From: Luscinia megarhynchos
Taxonomy: Eukaryota > Chordata > Aves > Passeriformes > Turdidae
Length of the DNA: 64,000 nucleotides
Assembly: GCA_034336665.1 (NCBI GenBank)
Contig: CM067592.1
Location: forward strand, 46,839,761 to 46,903,760
Direction of reading: 5' to 3'
Translations under genes and position numbers: made by a program
In this document: positions 1-10,749 of the stretch, one piece after another
Position numbering within the stretch: the first letter of the stretch is position 1
Layout: each line of letters opens with the position of its first letter
The notes under the pieces: model-generated
What the model was told of the DNA's origin: nothing
Seen by the model: only the letters and a program-made list of their open reading frames with translations
The model's database searches: none

Positions 1-23
1 CGGCTCGCCTCGGCTCGGCTCGG

Positions 24-560
24 CTCTCCTCTCCTCTCCCTCCTCCCTCCTCCCTCTCCTCTCCCTCTCCTCCTCCTCTCCCTCTCCTCTCCTCTCCCTC
101 TCCTCTCCTCCCTCTCCTCCTCTCCCTCCTCTCCTCTCCTCCTCTCCCTCTCCTCTCCTCTCCTCTCCTCTCCTCTCCTCTCCTCTCCTCTCCTCTCCTC
201 TCCTCTCCTCTCTCCTCCCTCTCTCCTCTCCTCTCTCTCCTCTCTCCTCTCCTCTCTCCTCTCCTCTCCCTCCCTCTCCCTCCTCCTCCTCTCCTCTCCT
301 CTCCCTCCTCCTCCCTCTCCTCCTCCCTCCTCCTCCCTCTCCTCCTCCTCCTCCTCCTCCCTCCTCCCTCCTCTCCTCTCCTCTCCTCCTCCTCTCCTCC
401 TCCTCTCCTCTCCTCTCCTCTCCCTCCTCCCTCTCCTCCTCCTCCTCTCCTCCTCCTCCCTCCTCCTCTCCTCCTCCTCTCCTCCTCCTCTCCTCTCCTC
501 CCTCCTCCTCTCCTCCTCCTCCTCCTCTCCCTCCTCCTCCTCCTCTCCCTCCTCCTCCTC
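24..560 (+). repeat. 537-nt pure polypyrimidine satellite (CTCCT/CCT mixture) inside LTR copy A
   Basis: From 24 to 560 the plus strand has only C and T. It is a shifting mixture of CTCCT, CTC, CCT and CCCT units, with the most regular (CTCCT)n at about 150-210. It is preceded by CGGCT repeats (1-23) and followed directly by LTR sequence. The matching site in copy B is an 11-nt purine run (6308-6318, read as pyrimidine on the LTR sense strand), flanked by the same LTR sequence on both sides. The tract therefore arose by expansion within the LTR. Confidence 0.93.
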
Positions 561-872
561 ACGTGTAGCTGGGATGGGGACAGCCATCAAGGCTCTCCTT
601 CCCCACCCTCCCTGTTCTGAGAGAAGAGGCCCCAGATAATCCACGTGGCTCAGAGTTTTTCCAGCAGTGGCCTGGCCTGGCTTCTTCATGTCCTGGATGC
701 AACTTTAACCCTTTTAATGCCTGGATAAGATTCTCGATCTCCTGAGCTCCCCGAAATGAGAAGAAATAAAGCATGGAATCTAAAGAAGTCAGCAGAATGA
801 AGATAAAGTTCCTGAAGGGAAGAGATTGAAAAGATGCAGCTGATAAGTAGCTGAAAACCATTTTTGTGAGGC

Positions 873-878
873 TATAAG
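873..878 (+). promoter_or_regulatory. TATA-like box of LTR copy A
   Basis: The sequence GGCTATAAGGGGAC is shared with copy B (TATA on the minus strand at 5982-5987), so it is a family feature and a candidate core promoter. It sits about 490 bp before the poly(A) signal, which is long for an R region, so the true start site may lie elsewhere. Confidence 0.3.
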
Positions 879-1360
879 GGGACGGTGACTACACTAAAAT
901 TCCTCTAAACTGTGAAATATGCTTGGGGAGGTTTAAGTGCTTGAAAAGAAGACCATTTTGCTTTGAGAAAATGGGGCTCTCTGTTTTGGGACTGGAAATA
1001 TTGGGACAGACACATTTAATAGTAAAAGAGATGAAGAGAATTTTGTATTTCAGAGGCTTGCCTTTAAAAGTGGTACCCCAAGTGTGTAGCATAACCCATA
1101 GCACAGTTCTGGGACTGTGGAGAGGGGAGGAGAGTCATTATCGGCAATATTTTCTGGGCAGATGTAGATTGTGAGAGTGAGACACCCCCTAAGACTAAAT
1201 CAAAAATGGGACTTTTCTCTCTAGAGTGAACTGAAATGATTGATTAAGTAGATAACTGACTGAAGTGTTTTCTGTATGTTGTTGTTAAGAAATGTGGAAG
1301 GAAGGAAGGAGGAGGAGGGAATAATCTAGAAATCTTATTCTGAATTCTTTTTGTGTTATT

Positions 1361-1366
1361 AATAAA
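1361..1366 (+). terminator. LTR copy A poly(A) signal AATAAA
   Basis: A canonical AATAAA hexamer lies about 110 bp before the LTR 3' end and is conserved in copy B at 5490-5495 (minus strand). Confidence 0.6.
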
Positions 1367-1478
1367 TTTCTTCTTCTACCCTTTTAAGTTTTAAACCTGC
1401 TTTGTCTCTGCTCGTAAATCCTATCTCTAAAAGAAATTAAATATATTAAAATTGGCAAACCCAAGTCACACCGTGACA

Positions 1479-4400
1479 GCAATTTTACCTCAGTATAGCA
1501 GTGGCTCATGGAAATCCTTATTATATTAGTATTCTGCTAGTATTTTCATTGGCTGGATATGATATGGTTGCAGAACATTAAGTGGCAGCTTTTATTACTG
1601 TGGAGTCATATTTGCGAGGCTTTAAAAATCTTCAGTGTTGTCTGTTCTAGTGGAAGACATCCATTTCTCTCCCTCTGTGGATCACCACCTGCGGTCAATC
1701 GCAGGTTTGCATTCACTCCAGTCACCACCATACACACCAGCTGGGCACTGTCAAGCTCCCGTGTCTCCATTCCCTTTGAGGTAGGCACTGGTACTTTTTC
1801 CAGCTTGATCTGCTCTTGTGATGCTCCCAGCACCTTTTGGGTTTTATGATCTGACCCAAATGTGAGGGATATGCCGGTGAGGAAAATGGGGAAAATTGCT
1901 TCAAATGCATTGGCTATAAAAATATTTGTGCACTCACTACAAACCTTGGATTTGCAAAAAAGCCATGACTTCTGGCTTTTCCCCTGTTTTATTTGGTATA
2001 TAAGGATACATTTTCACACTTTTTACTCCAGAGGATATCTCTTTTCCTTGTTTTTCAATTTCTGGGACTGTGAACAAGGAACCAAGTAGTTTGACTGCTG
2101 CCTGCTGCAGTCAGTGAAGCGTGCCAATCCTCACAGCGTTTGTAAGTACAGTGAAGGAGTTCTGTTAGCTTTCTAACATCTATCCCTGGAGGAGATGTTT
2201 CACTAATCTAATATTAAATTAGATCTTGCATTCCAGCTACTACATAACCAAAGTTAATTTTGGAAAATAATTCAATTACAGCGCTGTGTTACACATGAGC
2301 AATAGGTAATGCATTATGAATATTATATGAATTCAATCTACATGAAAAAATCCCAACTGTTTAATTGTAGAATTTGTTTACCAAATATTTGAAGTAGATC
2401 TACTTAAAAAGAAAAAGAGACAAGGCAACAAAATGATTTAATTAAATAGAAAGAACAGAGACAATGAAGCAGTAGCAAAGCAAGTGGAAAATTAGCCACA
2501 TCACTACTAACCTGTGGCATTTTCATATAAATGAAATGGAAAAGGACTTAAATATACAGAAAATAAAAGGGAAATTTAAGGATATATTTTTTAAGTTCAA
2601 TATTTCAGGGTGAACAGGGAGAGTTCAACATCCTGGGGACCTGTGGAGGATTACTCCTTGGTGAAGAAATAAGACTAGTACCCACGGAGATGACAAACCA
2701 TGCTACCTTCTAATGCAACTCAGTGCAGTGTTATGTGTTCTAAAAACCTCCCAGTGAAGCTCTCAGTGTTTTTTTCTTTTTTTCCAGCTGTATTCACTTC
2801 TGCCTGTTCCCCTCCTCTGCCTCTTGTTTTTCAACAGTCACTTTTACTGCTGTTTTCTTTGGTTTTGTATTTTCATCTTGCTGTGTGTTGTTTGACATGA
2901 TTAAAGATCCACTAAGGCATGAGGTCTGCACAGCAGACTCTAAGCAGTTTAGAGCTGCTTTTTATGGTGCTGAATGTCTCCAGATGTGGTTTTACAGTGT
3001 TTGAGTTCAGCTAACACAACCAGACAAACTGTCTGGGAGACATATCATTATATCAAAACACGAGAGAACAAAATTTTCCTGTTGTAGGCCCTGGACTTTG
3101 AAACAGCAACAACAACCAGACCAACCAAGAGACCCAGAGGCAAAGTAATGTTCTGCTTTGTGATTTTTTTAGTGCTTTGTGGTGGGGAAAATTAACATGG
3201 CTGCATGAGACTACTTATTTAAGAGGCATTTATTGAATTCAGCTTATCGAGGTAAGAGATCAACATCCATCATCAGCTGGTTTGTTTTTCAGCATTTTAT
3301 TTCTGGAAAATTTTGTATAAAGCTACAGAAAAAAGGCTGTGTTTTTATGATTCTGAAGCACCATAATGTTACACTGACATAAACAGTGATAATTACACAG
3401 TCCATGCAGATTGTTTCACTGGTTATACTTTCAGCAAACAACTAGCTACCTTGTCATAGCAGAGAAAGTTAATAGCAGCATTGTTTGCTTTTCACCTTCA
3501 TTGTGCTCTCAAAAAAGGTCTTCATATATCATTTTGCAGTTAAATATGCAATTGAATATGAAATACAAAAGTCTAAATAAAATTTACTAATAATTCTATT
3601 ATAACCTTGGTCAATGTTTCTGGAAGCATTGGTGTGTCTTTGGATTTCAAGAATGACTTGGAAATATGTATTAGGAATCCTTCTCTCTAAAAATTTGCAA
3701 TAATTTTTCAGTCTATCTACCTATCTGAAAGGCCTTGGGAATGTAGGATTCATAGAAGTGAAAAGTTTCCAGCTGTAATCCACTGCTGTGTATACAGAAA
3801 CAGATAAATCAGAGAAAAAGATAAGGCATCAGGTGCTGAAATACACTTTTTCATGGTTATTTCTTGGTGTATATTAAGACAAGTCGTTTTTTATCCATTT
3901 GGTTGGGATTATGTATTTAATCTGTCTAGAAGTAATGAAAATAGAAATTATGTGTTAATAGCTTGTAAACAAGCTGTAAATATTTACACAAGCAATTGTG
4001 CTGTGCTATTATACCAGATTGGAAGAAGCCTTTTCTTGTGGTTGTGTTGATGCTGGGCTTTTGAACAATGAGGTTACATATGATGAGAGCACACAGAATG
4101 AAACACAGACTTCTAAACAAGATTTGTCAAGAATATGGCATTACATCCATGACCTTGATTGGAGCAATAAATTAAAATGAATCTTGCTTTTGAAATAGAT
4201 AACACAAGTTCTTGATGTCCTAAGAGGGGAAAAGAAATGGAAAATTCTGTTTATCTGAGCAAGTAGTTCCATCTACCAAAGTATTTCACAATATAAAAAG
4301 GCAAAAGGGCACCTGGCTGAAGCATTTTTTTGAACATTCATGGTGGAAGATTTATGGCATCAACTGCTGCAAAAACACTGAAATCATCTCCCACAGGCTG

Positions 4401-5379
4401 TCATAATTGCATTTACTTTGCTACCTCTTAAAGCTTTTCTTAAAAGTGATCTTTATGTCTTATTTACATTTCCTGATGACTTCAGAAACCATAAGTTCAC
4501 TGTAACTTTTGTAATGTGATATTCTTGAGCAGATTATACAGCTTGAGGTCTGAACCCAAAATCCAGTTTCTAAAACAACCAATCAAAAAAATAAAATTCA
4601 GTTTTCAGTAAGTCAGTAGCAGAATCATTACTTCAGTGTAGTAACATTGTTGCCTGAGGGAGGTAAAAAAAATGCTATTAGCATTTTATGTGACTTCTGC
4701 CTACAGATATTTCTTACTACTTTTTATCACTGATAGGACTGTTTCCATCCTTTTTGTCACTTTTGCCCGTTTTCCTCAGGAAGAAGCAAAGCTCAAAACC
4801 ACATCTGGAATACATGCCTGTGATCTTTTCTACAAGTCTCTGTTTTTCTGCATATCTCTTCTTGACTGCTGTGTCTTGGAAGAGAATGAAAATATATGAA
4901 TTTTTGCTTTTCTAAAATTAATTTAGATCAAACTGTGATGCCTTTGCACCGGATGTTGCTCTGCAGAGAAGTGGGGTAGCTGTGTCAGGTAATATTCTGT
5001 AAAATTAAGCTCTGTTTTCAACAAAGACTACCACCAACTTGAGGTCTCTAGAAGACTATTTGAATCTTTGCTCATTTGCTAAATTGATTCCAGATGACTT
5101 AAGTAAAGCTAGTTTTTACAAGCTATGTATGCAGGCATTTATTTTCTAAATTTTTCATACAAATAGCTTCTCTCCCCCATTCCCTGAGAAGGGGAAATTT
5201 CCATGGAGAGGTAGACCAAATTCTTTCTAAATCCAGATCAGAACCATTTGTGAGAGACCCTAGGCTTTCCACTGGACAGGGTGCAGATATGCCCACAGTG
5301 CTGAACTCTTGGTCCAAAATCAGCACAGAACCATAAGTCATTGACAAAAGTGTTTGGAAGCTGACCTGGAGATGTTGTG
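1479..5379. other. Unassigned AT-rich spacer between two inverted LTRs
   Basis: No repeat family, RNA gene or convincing exon was recognised. Open frames are short and lie on both strands. The interval matters mainly because both sides are bounded by the 3' ends of sister LTRs in opposite orientation. The last stretch before copy B (about 5123-5379) is stop-free on the minus strand for roughly 85 codons and then runs on into the LTR. I see no homology in it and treat it as chance. Confidence 0.6.
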
Positions 5380-5489
5380 TGTCACGGTGTGACTTGGGTT
5401 TTGCCAATTTTAATATATTTAATTTCTTTTAGAGATAGGATTTACGAGCAGAGACAAGGCAGGCTTAAAACTTAAAAGGGAAGAAGAAA

Positions 5490-5495
5490 TTTATT
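5490..5495 (-). terminator. LTR copy B poly(A) signal
   Basis: TTTATT on the plus strand is AATAAA in LTR orientation, at the same offset as in copy A. Confidence 0.6.
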
Positions 5496-6464
5496 AATAA
5501 CACAAAAAGAATTCAGAATAAGATTTCTAGATTATTCCCTCCTCCCCCTCTCCTCATTCCACATTTCTTAACAACAACACACAGAAAACATTTCAGTCAG
5601 TTATCTACTTAAATAATCATTTCAGTTCACTCTAGAGAAAAAAAGTTCCGCCTTTGGTTTAGGCTTAGGGGGTGTCTCACTCTCACAATCTACATCCCCC
5701 AGGGAAACATTGCAGATTATGACGCTCCTCTCATCTCCACAGTCCTTCCAGAGCTGTGCTATGGGTTATGTTACACACTTGGGGTACCACATTAAAAGGC
5801 AAGCTGCTGAAAGACAAAATTCTCTTCATCTCTTTTTCAATTAAATGTCTCTGTCCCAATATTTCCAGTCCCAAAACAGAGAGCCCCATTTTCTCAAAGC
5901 AAAAAGGTCTTCTTTTCAAGCACTTAAACCTCCCCAAGCATATTTCACAGTTTAGAGGAATTTTAGTGTAGTCACAGTCCCCTTATAGCCCCACAAAAAT
6001 GGTTTTCAGCTTCTTAACAGTGGCAACTCTTCAATCTCTTCCCATCTGGAAACTTAGCTTTCACTTCACTGACTTCAGTAGACTTCTGCTTCATTCCTCT
6101 CATTCAGGGGAGCTCAGGAGATCGAGAATCTTATCCAGGCATTAAAAGGGTTAAAGTTGCATCCAAGACATGAAGAAGCCAGGCCAGGCCATTGCTGGAA
6201 AAACTCTGAGCCACGTGGATTATCTGGGACCTCTCTTCTAAGAACGGTGAGGGGGGAAGGGAAAGCCTTTGGCGGCTGCCCCATCCCCCCGCTTGGCCAC
6301 GCCGTGTGGAGAGGAGAGCCCAGCCGAGCCGAGCTGAGCAGCTGCTGCTTGCCTCCCTGGCCGGAAGCCAAAAGAGGCTAGGTAACTTTATCCAATGTGA
6401 TTTGTGAAAGTGAAATAACTTTTAATTGTTTTCCTGAGCTGTCCACCGCTAAACCAGCTCTCTG

Positions 6465-6469
6465 ATTGG
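6465..6469 (-). promoter_or_regulatory. CCAAT box in U3 of LTR copy B
   Basis: ATTGG on the plus strand reads CCAAT in LTR orientation (GGACCAATCAGAG), about 115 bp from the LTR 5' end in the GC-rich part of U3. This layout is usual for retroviral promoters. Use in vivo is inference. Confidence 0.45.
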
Positions 6470-6589
6470 TCCGTGCAGCGCACAAGGGAACCCCAAGAAA
6501 TGGGACAGCCCCTCCTGCTCCCCGGCCTCGTGCTGCTTCCCTCAGGCAGCTCCAGCCCTCCCCCCTCCATGTGAAACCAGCACATTGTG

Positions 6590-8849
6590 CCACAGCCTGA
6601 ATTCCTGAATGTGATTCAGGAACACCAGAGAATGCAAGCACCATCCATGGTTTACTTGCTAAATGCAGGGCTGCTGGTGGGGGCTTTCAAAATTGAGCCA
6701 GATTTTAATGAAGACTGTTTTCACATATAAGTATTTGTGAATTGCTGCCTATTACAATGAAAGGGCCAGCATGATTATCTGTCTAAGGAATCTATCTCGA
6801 TTAGTTCTTATATACAATGAGTAATATCATATAGTGCAATTTGACACAGTAATTAAAAAAGGGAAACTGAACTATAGTGTGTGCTGGAATAATTTATAGA
6901 GATGTAGGGAGATCTAAAATTTGGAATATCTGCTGTAGCCCTTATGTGATTATTTGATTATGAAAATAGACAATAATTAAGGCAAGGATAACTGTAAATC
7001 TATTATTTTTTTCTAAGCCAGAAGCAGAATGTTAACCAGTTTCCAGAAATTAGGAGTTTCATCCCTGCATTGCTGGCTATCCACCTGGTAGTCTCAGTCT
7101 CTTATGTAGCATGCTGGTTTGCATAATAACTGTTAATGAAGAAGTCCCTGGTGCAATGAGCAGCTTTATGAACGGCTCTGTCTGGATATTATAAAACTTT
7201 CTGGAAAAAGAATTTGGCTAATGATCTGCCTCAGAGCTAGAAAACAGATGTGTGTTAATCTGATTTGTATCTAAGAAGGTACAGTGACAAAAAAATAGTC
7301 ACTACTGCTTGAATTAACTTTTCAGACAAGGTCAAGTCCCGTGGCAGAGCTCTTTGACAAAGAGTGTTGAGACAAAGTTTTATTTGTGTCCAGATATGAT
7401 AAATATGTAATTCTTGTTTTATGGATTACAAATAAGAAGAAGCTCCTCTTTTCCAAGACTCTCTGGGAAAAACTGTTTCGGTCAGTATCTTCCAGGCTGT
7501 GATATATGTGTTTGTGGGGATTGAGAAAAGGAGCCTGAGATATTCATTGTGACTGGATAGGCTTAATTGAATTCCAAACAGTCAATACAAACTATTCAAA
7601 GCAAATGATCTTGTTTTTTGAACTTTATTTGTTCAGATATTTTGTGATGTGAGTGAAAATAGTGAATATTGTCTATTTTAAAGAAGACAACAGTTTGTTT
7701 GTTCTCTTCACAGTCTGCATTCATTCCAGGGGTTTTGAAGATGATGGCATTCCTCTGAAGAAATGATACTAAACAGGGCATTGGATATTCTGACTGCTTT
7801 GGTGTAGGAAATATTTTGTCACCATGTACACAGTGCTCTGAGTAGAAAGAGAAAACTTTCTATTTTACTTCCACCTTCTAAATTGTAGCAGTTCAGAATG
7901 GAGGGGTTGCAGTAGCAAGGGTAGCTGTCTGAGACTAAGCTTCAGCCATGACAGCTAAAGCTCCAAATTTGGAAGAAATGTTGCTGAACATAGGAAAAGA
8001 AAAGCAGGTGGCTAAAAAAGTGTTCCTTACAGTCACTGCCTGAACCATAGTTCATCTAGTGCCTTTTTAAATTTGAGTCAGTCCCACAGTCTAACACAAC
8101 TATGAGCAGGGTTATAGCTTTTATTCTTGGCCTTAATTGCAGCAATAAGTGTTTTTGTCCAGGGGGCTCAGGAAGCGTTTAAGAGTATATTCTCTTGTTA
8201 TTCTAAACCAATCTGTTTTAATGGCTTGCCAAGGCTAAAAAGAAGTAGGCTTGTTTTCTGCCACCAATGATTACATACAGATCTGAGTGCTACCACTGGA
8301 CAGGAGCAAGAAAAGAGAAAATATATCCTACAGTGAAAGATAATAAAATCTTCCTTCCACTGTGACCTTTCCTTTAACCTTTTTCAAGATCTTTGAAAGA
8401 AACTGCAATACTTGTTGCATTTTTTACAGTAATCTGATGCGAGCAGGATGTGTTTGTCAGACAATCAGATTTGTAAGCTCCAAGTCTGTGTGTGTAGTTC
8501 AGAGGACTTTTATATTTGGGTGGATACAGACTGTTTGAAAGTTTGGGTGGAATCATGTCTGTGCTGGAAGGATCAGGAGTATGTCCTCGGTTCTGCTGCA
8601 TGGAGCTTCTATTTTCCACCTTACTTTTCTTGTTTGAAATTTAGTTGAAACTATATTTAAACAGTGTGTTCTATTTTTAAACTAAATGTTCTGCATGTAT
8701 AAAATATATCATGAGCTAAGTTAAAAACTAGTGTCTGGCTTTACTGGACTTGGAATATGCTCATCTTGATTATTGCATCACTATTTTTCAAACATTTGGT
8801 TTTGTGAGCAATGCCGCCATTTTCTCCCACACTAGAAATTCATTAAATA
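6590..8849. other. Unassigned AT-rich DNA
   Basis: No gene, RNA or repeat family was recognised. Open frames do not exceed about 80 codons and show no protein motif. Confidence 0.55.
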
Positions 8850-9312
8850 TGACTTTCTACGGAAATCCAATGTAAAAGTCTTATTGATGTTTGTCCTGAT
8901 TTCACCAAATATCAAGAACTCTATAATTTCATGATCACTATGCCCCAAGTGGCCTCCAAGCACCCTATCTCTCACCAGCCCATCTCTATTTGCTACCAAC
9001 AGGTCTAACATAGTCCGTCTCTTGGTGGACTCACTCACCATCTACATCAAAAAGTTGTGTTCCACACACTCTAAGAACTTCCAGGACTGTCTCTTTTTGG
9101 CTGTATTAAATTCCCAGCAGATGTCTGGTAGGTTAAAACCACCTACAAGGGCTGGTAATCCTGAAGCATTCTCCAGCTGCTTGTAGAGTAAGTTGTGCAC
9201 CTCTCCTCCCTGGTTGGGTGTACAATAACAGACTCACAGTACGATGTCAGCCTTGTTGGCCTTCCTCTTAATTCTTAGCCATAAGCATTCAAAGTCTGGT
9301 ACCTGCTACTCT
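8850..9312 (-). pseudogene. CR1 retrotransposon ORF2 fragment: endonuclease domain
   Basis: Read on the minus strand, this stretch gives the apurinic-type endonuclease of CR1 ORF2 in order. It starts near LRIKRKANKADI (about 9300-9265), then a [14 protein letters not shown] block (about 9140-9100), then the catalytic-region motif LGHSDHEIIEF (about 8950-8918) and TLDFRR (about 8865-8850). CR1 normally has GDFNLPD and SDHE motifs here, which cut target DNA. At least one in-frame stop (just before MVSES, about 9041) and frame slips break the frame, so it is dead. It is a 5'- and 3'-truncated relic. Its start abuts a separate CR1 RT fragment of the same orientation. Confidence 0.88.
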
Positions 9313-9317
9313 GCCTC

Positions 9318-9720
9318 CCTCCACAGTATTGAGTACAGGGGGATGATCATCCTTCTGGTGCTGCTGGCCACATTGCTGCTAATGCAGGCCTGGATGCCAT
9401 TGGCCTTCCTGGTCACCTGGGCACTTGTGGCTCATGTTCAGCTTCTGTCAACCAGCATTTCTAGGTCCTTTTCCTTTGGGTAGATTTCCAGACACTTCTC
9501 CCCTGGCCTGTAGCACTGTGTTGTTGTGACCTGAGGACAGGACGTGGCACATTCCTTCTTTGAGCATCGTAGAACTGACATCAGTGGATCAATCTAGTTT
9601 GTTCAGATCTCTGTTCAGAGCCTACAGCACATCAGTGACTCCTGCCCAACTTGGTGTCATCACAGATCGACTGAGGGTGCATTGGATTCCCTTGTTCAGA
9701 TCAATAATAATTATTAAATG
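9318..9720 (-). pseudogene. CR1 retrotransposon ORF2 fragment: reverse transcriptase palm/thumb
   Basis: The minus strand carries the second half of the CR1 reverse transcriptase. GIQCTLS leads into the active-site block, whose F/YADD part reads ICDDTKLG here (DDTKLG at 9644-9661). Then come a GHNN block (about 9525), a KGKGP relic and an IIPLYS block (about 9340-9320). The frame shifts several times and stops occur, so it is inactive. In intact CR1 the endonuclease precedes the RT. Here the endonuclease piece (8850-9312) lies 3' of the RT piece, so the two are separate insertions or a rearranged copy. Confidence 0.85.
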
Positions 9721-10749
9721 GGGCTGACAATAGATATTCTGGAAAAAATTTACAGATGGCCTGACCAACTTGCATGTCATGCTGCTTCTCCCATTTATTA
9801 TGGGAAATAGTACACTTCCGCCTTCTAGAGGACTTGTGTTTAAATGGTTGAGGTACAAAAGATATATTTTAATGCTGTAGATGGTCAGCTGGTGAGTTAC
9901 ATAAATTTGCAACACTTTTACGTCTTGTACACTTTATTAAGGCTGAAATTAGAGATGTGGTGAAAAGATCCAGGAGAGCATATGCTTTGGAGAAAGCTTT
10001 CTCATATTATTCCAATGGTTTCAGAGTTAGAAAAAAGGACAGTGAGAAGAAAACTCACTTCAATGCTTCTTGAAAAATTCAGTGGAAACTACTTTTGCTT
10101 CTGAGTGTTTCATAGATATAGCACAGCATGCTAAACATAGGAGTCCTCTCCTGAATCTTATTATTCTTGAGTTCTGCAATGACAACTGAGTCTTCTTTTG
10201 TGTGTGTGTATTAGAGCAATGAAAAGTAAAAGGTTGTGCAAGCATCTGGTGTGGCTGATGGTTTTTGTCAGAAATCTTCTCTACAGATCCTTATTGTCTT
10301 TTGCTGTATTTCTGTTGCTTCTGACCTTTAAGGATCTTCTGAATGCGGTTAAATAATACTTCAGGTAATTGATATGTAAATGGTCGAAGGATCAATCGTA
10401 CTCTCCAGTGTGCAAATCATCACCCCTCATTACCTGGTATAGTTTAAATATCGAGTTTTTGTTTGCTTAACATGTAATGAGGGATGGGAAACAAATCTGC
10501 TGGAAGAGTCATACTGAAGCCCGAAACAAATAAGAAGATTATTTTTCAATGTCCTCAGCAATCTGAACTGCTGTTTCCCCTCTGATTTAAGGACCGACCT
10601 GCTGGTATAGTAGCTCTAAATCTGTTGAATATATGTGAATTAAAATATGGAAACATGGAATATCCAACCTGGTAAATGACATATAAGTCACACGTAACAT
10701 GGAATTTAATGGATCTCCTTAAATACAAGGGACATTTGCCAGGTGCCAG
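9721..10749. other. Unassigned AT-rich DNA
   Basis: Nothing recognisable was seen between the CR1 relic and the next LTR-like element. Confidence 0.5.

Larger units (their letters stand above)
1..1478 (+). mobile_element. Solo-type ERV LTR, copy A (5' end outside window), ERVL-like
   Basis: This is a sense-strand copy of the same LTR found reversed at 5380-6584. The two align along most of their length, for example around the GATCGAGAATCTTATCC-type segment (about 725-745 here) and through the last 120 bases. The 3' end is the dinucleotide CA at 1477-1478, just after a GTCAC-ACC-GTGAC inverted repeat. A poly(A) signal AATAAA lies at 1361-1366, about 110 bp before the end, and a TATA-like TATAAG lies at 873-878. 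Copy B carries about 240-265 bp of LTR upstream of the part matching base 1, so the left end should lie that far outside the window. No gag, pol or env sequence follows, so it is a solo LTR or the right-hand LTR of an element to the left. Open frames inside it are not genes. Class III (ERVL-like) is inferred from copy B's 5-bp target duplication. Confidence 0.85.
5380..6584 (-). mobile_element. Complete solo LTR, copy B, ERVL-like, minus orientation
   Basis: This is a 1,205-bp LTR. On the minus strand it starts TGTGCTGGTTTC at 6584 and ends CACACCGTGACA at 5380, giving standard TG...CA ends. It is flanked by the perfect duplication TTGTG. A CCAAT box (ATTGG on the plus strand, 6465-6469) sits in the GC-rich U3, a TATA-like CTATAAGG is at 5982-5987, and AATAAA is at 5490-5495, about 110 bp from the 3' end. 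No internal viral sequence lies on either side, so it is a solo LTR left by recombination between the two LTRs of a provirus. It is the sister of copy A: the last 119 bases differ by two substitutions and two small indels. The middle differs more, around the 3' part of U3 (about 6010-6115), which suggests different subfamilies. Open frames within it are not genes. Confidence 0.93.
5375..6589. repeat. 5-bp target-site duplication TTGTG flanking LTR copy B
   Basis: TTGTG at 5375-5379 directly precedes the LTR, and an identical TTGTG at 6585-6589 directly follows it. Five-base duplications are usual for ERVL-type integrases (known from the family). The perfect match fixes both LTR ends and suggests little local decay. 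Confidence 0.9.

Noticed and set aside
889..1174. Paired open frames on both strands, repeated at 5731-5971
   Set aside because: They recur only because they lie within LTR copies A and B; no viral protein is encoded there.
9244..9483. Hydrophobic plus-strand open frame resembling a membrane protein
   Set aside because: It is the antisense of CR1 RT and endonuclease relics; the Leu-rich sequence reflects the opposite strand.
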